From: Clostridiales bacterium
Lineage (GTDB): Bacteria; Bacillota; Clostridia; Christensenellales; Aristaeellaceae
DNA length: 9,706 bases
Assembly (NCBI GenBank): GCA_004557905.1
Contig: SFFH01000084.1
Location: 1 to 9,706 of the forward strand
Direction of reading: 5' to 3'
Shown here in pieces: positions 6,759 through 9,706 of the stretch. The translations under genes and the position numbers were made by a program. Position 1 is the first letter of the stretch. Each line of letters begins with the position of its first letter. The notes under the pieces were generated by a model. It worked only from the letters and a program-made list of their open reading frames with translations. It had not been told where the DNA came from and ran no database searches.

Positions 6759-6808
6759 TTGTCTTTCCTCCATATCGCCGCGGGGCGGACCCGGGCGGCA
6801 TGAAATGT

Positions 6809-6817
6809 ATTCTATCA
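6809..6817 (-). promoter_or_regulatory. Extended -10 promoter of the EamA transporter
   Basis: On the minus strand TGATAGAAT (6817-6809) is an extended -10 element. No good -35 is seen 16-18 bases upstream, which is acceptable for TGn promoters. It is about 50 bases before the start at 6758. Confidence 0.5.
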
Positions 6818-6839
6818 CACTTCGGGCGCAAAGAAAAGC

Positions 6840-6868
6840 TTTACACCCCCGGCAAATTGGTGTATCAT
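6840..6868 (+). promoter_or_regulatory. Promoter of telA copy 2
   Basis: TTTACA (6840-6845) and TATCAT (6863-6868) have a 17-base spacer. Transcription should start near 6875, about 70 bases before the ATG at 6947. It is back to back with the transporter promoter, so one regulator could act on both. Confidence 0.7.
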
Positions 6869-6946
6869 CAAAGGCAGAATACCCGTTTTGATTTTTGCAT
6901 GCACGCCCGCGTTTTCCGGCGGGCCGCAATCAAAGGAGAGATCATC

Positions 6947-8161
6947 ATGGACAATATGATTCCCAACCTGATTCTGCCGGGCGAGGAGCCGGAAAAGGCC
7001 CCTGTTCAGGAGACTGCCGCACCGGAAGCTCCGGCCGCTCCGGCCGCCGCGGCTGCCGCAGTGCAGGCCGCGCCCAAGGCTGCGGAAAAGCCGATGGAGC
7101 CAGTCTCCGCGCAGGAGGATGCGCTGAACTTCGACAATCTCTCCGAGCAGGAGAAGGCCGCCGTGCTCGCCTTTGTCGAGCGCATCGACATTCACAACAG
7201 CGAAACCGTGCTCAAGTATGGCAACGCGGCGCAGATGAAGATTTCCCAGTTCTCCGACAAGATTCTGGAGGACGTGAAGACCAAGGACACCGGCGCCATC
7301 TCCGACATGCTGACCAACCTGGTCGCCGAGCTCAAGGGCTTTGACGTGGACGAGGGCAAGAAGGGCGGCTTCTTCGGCCTGTTCAAGAAGGCCGGCAACA
7401 ACGTCGTCCAGCTCAAGGCACGCTACGACAAGGTCGAGGAGAACGTGATGGAGATCGTCAGCGCGCTGCAGGGCCACCAGAAGCAGCTCATCTCCGACGC
7501 GACGATGCTCGACGAGCTCTACAAGCAGAACGAGCAGTACTATCACGAGCTGACGCTCTACATCATCGCCGGCGAGCTCAAGCTCCGCCGCCTGCGCGAG
7601 GAGGAGCTGCCGCCGCTGCTGGCCAAGGCGCAGGAGACCGCCGATCCGGCGGACGCGCAGGCCGCGAGCGACTTCTCCCAGCTCATCGAGCGCTTTGACA
7701 AGCGCATCCACGATCTCAAGCTCACGCGCATGGTTTCCGTGCAGATGGGCCCGCAGATCCGCCTGATGCAGCAGAACGACAACGTGCTCGCCGAGCGCAT
7801 CCAGTCCACCATCGCCAACACCATCCCGCTGTGGAAGAGCCAGATGGTTATCTCCCTGGGCATGCAGCATGCCGAGGAGGCGCTCAAGGCGCAGAAGTCC
7901 GTCACCGACATGACCAACGACCTGCTGCGCTCCAACGCCGAGCGCCTCAAGATGGGCACGATCGAAACGGCGAAGGAGGCCGAGCGCGGCGTGATCGACC
8001 TGGAGAGCATCCGCGTGGCCAACACCAGCCTGATCGAGACCCTCACCGAGGTGCAGAAGATTCAGCGCGAGGGCGCCCAAAAGCGCGCCGAGGCCTCCAT
8101 CGAGCTGGGCCGCCTGGAGAAGCAGCTGCGCGACAAGGTGCTGGAGATCAACAGCAAGTAA
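6947..8161 (+). CDS. telA: TelA-family toxic anion resistance protein, copy 2 (complete)
   Basis: A 404-residue protein starts at ATG 6947, with AAAGGAG eight bases upstream. Residues 1-60 are a flexible acidic, Ala/Pro-rich tail (PEAPAAPAAAAAAVQAAPKA). From about 65 to the end it is a long helical TelA domain (PF05816): AFVERIDIHNSETVLKYGN, QFSDKILEDVK, GFFGLFKKAGNNV, DELYKQNEQYYHELTLYII, IHDLKLTRMVSVQMGPQIRLMQ, and a conserved C-terminal half with NTIPLWKSQMVISLG, LRSNAERLKMGT and RGVIDLESI. Length is typical. The family is linked to tellurite, bacteriocin and envelope stress tolerance, with unclear mechanism. Unlike copy 1 it has no XpaC partner and its own promoter. Its stop is followed within six bases by the left inverted repeat of the Abi cassette. 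Confidence 0.92.
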   Translation: MDNMIPNLILPGEEPEKAPVQETAAPEAPAAPAAAAAAVQAAPKAAEKPMEPVSAQEDALNFDNLSEQEKAAVLAFVERIDIHNSETVLKYGNAAQMKISQFSDKILEDVKTKDTGAISDMLTNLVAELKGFDVDEGKKGGFFGLFKKAGNNVVQLKARYDKVEENVMEIVSALQGHQKQLISDATMLDELYKQNEQYYHELTLYIIAGELKLRRLREEELPPLLAKAQETADPADAQAASDFSQLIERFDKRIHDLKLTRMVSVQMGPQIRLMQQNDNVLAERIQSTIANTIPLWKSQMVISLGMQHAEEALKAQKSVTDMTNDLLRSNAERLKMGTIETAKEAERGVIDLESIRVANTSLIETLTEVQKIQREGAQKRAEASIELGRLEKQLRDKVLEINSK

Positions 8162-8166
8162 GCGTT

Positions 8167-8244
8167 TTTTGGGGAGACGTTAGGGCTGCCACCCTAAAAC
8201 CCGCCAAGGGACTTCGCCCCTTGACCCCATGTTCGCTTCGCGCG
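8167..8244 (+). repeat. Left 78-bp inverted repeat of the Abi cassette
   Basis: This 78-base unit is matched in reverse complement by 9227-9304 with only three mismatches (at 8176, 8191 and 8233). It contains two hairpins: TTAGGG/CCCTAA (8180-8185 with 8192-8197) and CAAGGG/CCCTTG (8205-8210 with 8218-8223). None of the three differences falls in a stem. It looks like a structured multi-copy intergenic element. It is not itself a good terminator, because no T tract follows. Confidence 0.9.
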
Positions 8245-8268
8245 TTCATCCGGGGCGTTGCAAAATAC

Positions 8269-8302
8269 AAAGGCCGCAGAGCAGATCGCTTTGCGGCCTT
8301 TT
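8269..8302 (+). terminator. Terminator-like hairpin directly before the Abi gene (terminator or attenuator)
   Basis: AAAGGCCGCA (8269-8278) pairs perfectly with TGCGGCCTTT (8292-8301) around a 13-base loop and ends in TTTT (8299-8302). It would end telA-2 transcripts. However, the Abi ribosome-binding site (8304-8308) starts two bases later, so any Abi mRNA must be transcribed through it. No promoter is seen between hairpin and gene. It may act as an attenuator or as the 3' end of a small RNA. Confidence 0.75.
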
Positions 8303-8314
8303 CAGGAGACAAGC

Positions 8315-9214
8315 ATGGTCAGCAAAAAGAAGCTCTACGCGCCGGTCAAGCCCGCGCGCAGCTACGAGGAGCAGGCGCAGCGCCTGTTTGAGGTGCATAA
8401 TCTGCGCGTGGAGAACGCCGACCGCGCGCGGCACATCCTCTCCACCGTCAACTACTACCGCCTGACCACCTACGGCAAGCACCTGCGCCGGGCGGACGAT
8501 CCGGAAAAATTCATCGACGGCGTCACGCTGGACGATCTGTACGATCTGTATCAGTTCGACATGGGCCTGCGCCATCAGCTGCTGCCGGTGCTGGAGTTCT
8601 TCGAGGTGCAGCTGCGCGCCAAAATGTCGTATCATCTGGCGATGACCTACGGCTCCACCGGCTACGCGAACGCCGCCAACTTCCGTCTGGACAAGGCGTC
8701 GCAGGGCATGCACAAGAACCTGATGAACAAGTTCCGCATCGAGGTCAAGCGTCTTGACGATCTGGCCTTTGTGCGCCATCACCAGGTCAAGTACGGCGGC
8801 AAGTTCCCCGTCTGGGCGGCGGTGGAGCTGTTCTCCTTCGGCATGCTCGCCCAGCTCTACGCCATCCTCACCGAGGACGACCAGCGGGCCGTCAGCCGGG
8901 AGTACCGCCTCACGCCGGAGGAGCTATACGCGCTCATCGCCGCGGCGGTGGACGTGCGCAACATCTGCGCGCACTACACCCGATTGTACAACCAGCCCAT
9001 CGAGGACCATCCCATCCTGCCGCCCGATCTCGCCGCCTATGACAGTGACTACGTCTTCCCCACCATCCTGGCGCTCAAGACCGTCGCCGGCGGCCACCGG
9101 GTCTACGGCGACATGATCCGGGGCATCGCGCATCTTGCCGAGGACTTTCCGCAGGCCGATCTCGCGCTGTGCGGCTTTCCGGAGGATTGGGAGGACGTGC
9201 TCAAAAACGCCTGA
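8315..9214 (+). CDS. Abi_2 (AbiD/AbiF-type) abortive-infection HEPN protein
   Basis: A 299-residue protein starts at ATG 8315, six bases after AGGAG; the frame extends upstream into the hairpin without support. Features of the Abi_2 family (PF07751) are in order: N-terminal LFEVHNLRVENADRARHIL, the NYYRL motif (46-50), the helix EFFEVQLRAKMSYHLA (94-109), FPVWAAVELFSFGMLAQLY (164-182) and the HEPN-type R-x4-H motif in VRNICAHYTRLYN (R215, H220). HEPN Rx4-6H pairs are RNase active sites, so the expected role is RNA cleavage that halts phage growth; the target is unknown. Length is typical. The gene lies between two 78-bp inverted repeats and directly after a terminator-like hairpin, unlike the other genes here. 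Family call is strong; actual defence activity is inferred. Confidence 0.9.
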   Translation: MVSKKKLYAPVKPARSYEEQAQRLFEVHNLRVENADRARHILSTVNYYRLTTYGKHLRRADDPEKFIDGVTLDDLYDLYQFDMGLRHQLLPVLEFFEVQLRAKMSYHLAMTYGSTGYANAANFRLDKASQGMHKNLMNKFRIEVKRLDDLAFVRHHQVKYGGKFPVWAAVELFSFGMLAQLYAILTEDDQRAVSREYRLTPEELYALIAAAVDVRNICAHYTRLYNQPIEDHPILPPDLAAYDSDYVFPTILALKTVAGGHRVYGDMIRGIAHLAEDFPQADLALCGFPEDWEDVLKNA

Positions 9215-9226
9215 GCCCCGAATTTG

Positions 9227-9304
9227 CGCGCGAAGCGTACATGGGGTCAAGGGGCGAAGTCCCTTGGCGGGTTTTAGGGCGGCAGCCCTAACGTATCCCC
9301 AAAA
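9227..9304 (-). repeat. Right 78-bp inverted repeat of the Abi cassette
   Basis: This is the reverse complement of 8167-8244 at 75 of 78 positions. It begins 12 bases after the Abi stop codon and carries the same two stem-loops, with intact pairing. With the left copy it brackets the Abi gene. A transcript spanning both would be able to form a very long stem around the gene. Confidence 0.9.
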
Positions 9305-9319
9305 GCAAAGAATAACGTA

Positions 9320-9357
9320 GTTTCAGAGCAGGCTGCGCAGCAGCCTACGATTGAAAC
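9320..9357 (+). other. Composite stem-loop, possible structured RNA
   Basis: GTTTCA (9320-9325) pairs with TGAAAC (9352-9357). Inside it, after a 4/5-base internal loop, AGGCTGC (9330-9336) pairs with GCAGCCT (9340-9346) around a three-base loop. It has no T tract and lies outside the right repeat and before the bidirectional terminator. It may be a small RNA element or a protein-binding palindrome; strand and function are unknown. Confidence 0.45.
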
Positions 9358-9397
9358 GGAGCCAACCCGCACGCCTGCATTCAGCCCCATCCCATAC

Positions 9398-9427
9398 AAA
9401 AAACGGACGATCGCTCGTCCGCTTTTT
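9398..9427. terminator. Bidirectional terminator between the Abi cassette and potD
   Basis: CGGACGA (9404-9410) pairs with TCGTCCG (9415-9421) around a four-base loop. It is flanked by six A (9398-9403) on one side and five T (9423-9427) on the other, so it works on both strands. It is nine bases beyond the potD stop and is probably the potD operon terminator, while also ending rightward transcripts. Confidence 0.85.
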
Positions 9428-9435
9428 ATATGTGC

Positions 9436-9706
9436 TTAGAACTCGGAAATGATCTCCGTCCAGATCTGGTCATAGAGCTTGGTGTCCTCGCCCAGGTAGC
9501 GGAACACCTCGCACTTGTCCAGCACCTCCTGCGGCGGGTTGTTCACCGGGGAGGCATTGTACTCCTCCTCGCCCAGCAGCTCGATAGCCGCGGTGTTGGG
9601 GATCGCGTAGCCGACGTACTCGTAGTTCTTCGCGGCGATGTCCGCGCGGCACATGAAGTCGATGAACTTCTCCGCGCCGGAGACGTTGCGCGCGTTGGCC
9701 GGGATG
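9436..9706 (-). CDS. potD: Spermidine/putrescine ABC transporter substrate-binding protein, C-terminal part (partial)
   Basis: The last 89 residues of a gene enter from the right edge. IPANARNVSGAEKFIDFM, then AAKNYEYVGYAIPN, PPQEVLDKCEVFRYLGE and LYDQIWTEI match the C-terminal lobe of PotD-type periplasmic-binding-fold lipoproteins, which capture polyamines for the PotABC importer. This family ends in just this way, with a Leu-Tyr-x-x-Trp-Thr-Glu helix. In the usual potABCD order potD is the last gene, which agrees with the terminator nine bases downstream. The N-terminal part, including any lipobox and most ligand contacts, is outside the window, so the exact polyamine cannot be judged. Confidence 0.9.
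   Translation of the reverse strand, partial: IPANARNVSGAEKFIDFMCRADIAAKNYEYVGYAIPNTAAIELLGEEEYNASPVNNPPQEVLDKCEVFRYLGEDTKLYDQIWTEIISEF

Noticed and set aside
5793..6803. Plus-strand open frame of 336 codons
   Set aside because: Antisense to the EamA transporter, whose hydrophobic helices and start signal are clear.
6815..8080. Minus-strand open frame of 421 codons
   Set aside because: Antisense to telA copy 2; made of Leu/Val/Gly/His/Asp repeats typical of reverse frames in GC-rich genes, and it lacks a ribosome-binding site.
8221..8249. TTGACC with a possible -10 as an Abi promoter
   Set aside because: The -10 candidate (GTTCAT) is poor, and the -35 lies inside the repeat stem shared with the right copy.
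8167..9304. CRISPR-like repeat pair
   Set aside because: Only two copies, in inverted orientation, enclosing a full gene; no spacers or cas genes.

Overview
The window is GC-rich bacterial DNA with dense, short-spaced genes, strong Shine-Dalgarno sites (GGAGG/AAGGAG), near-consensus sigma-A-type promoters and a tRNA without an encoded CCA. The gene content (XpaC, TelA, a VanW-domain protein, an Abi_2 protein, PotD) fits a GC-rich Bacillota lineage, most likely a gut-type Clostridia. That placement is inference from gene families and signals; there is no marker gene here.

Left part, all on the minus strand: a three-gene operon reads from a promoter near 2010-1982. It encodes a small secreted protein of unknown function (1928-1236), an XpaC-family membrane protein (1221-526) and a TelA-family protein that runs off the left edge (from about 510 or 529 to 1). 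XpaC and TelA are neighbours in other Firmicutes and are tied to toxic-anion and envelope-stress tolerance. The start of the TelA gene is out of frame with its own ribosome-binding site. To the right is a second minus-strand unit from a promoter at 4817-4789: a membrane-anchored VanW/PG-binding protein (4720-2825), a small secreted unknown (2789-2205) and a strong terminator (2196-2151).

Middle: a tRNA-Leu(GAG) with a perfect TTGACA-17-TATAAT promoter; about 300 bases with no convincing gene; a single-gene unit for a small coiled-coil protein built from a 42-bp tandem duplication, with its own promoter and terminator; and a minus-strand EamA/DMT transporter. The transporter gene is divergent from a second, complete TelA paralog (6947-8161).

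Right part: just after telA-2 lies an Abi_2/AbiF-type HEPN gene (8315-9214). It is bracketed by two 78-bp inverted repeats that differ at only three positions, none of them in the internal stems. A terminator-like hairpin sits directly in front of the Abi gene's ribosome-binding site, and a composite stem-loop lies beyond the right repeat. This Abi cassette is the most unusual part of the window. A bidirectional terminator then separates it from the 3' end of a PotD-type polyamine-binding protein gene that enters from the right edge on the minus strand.
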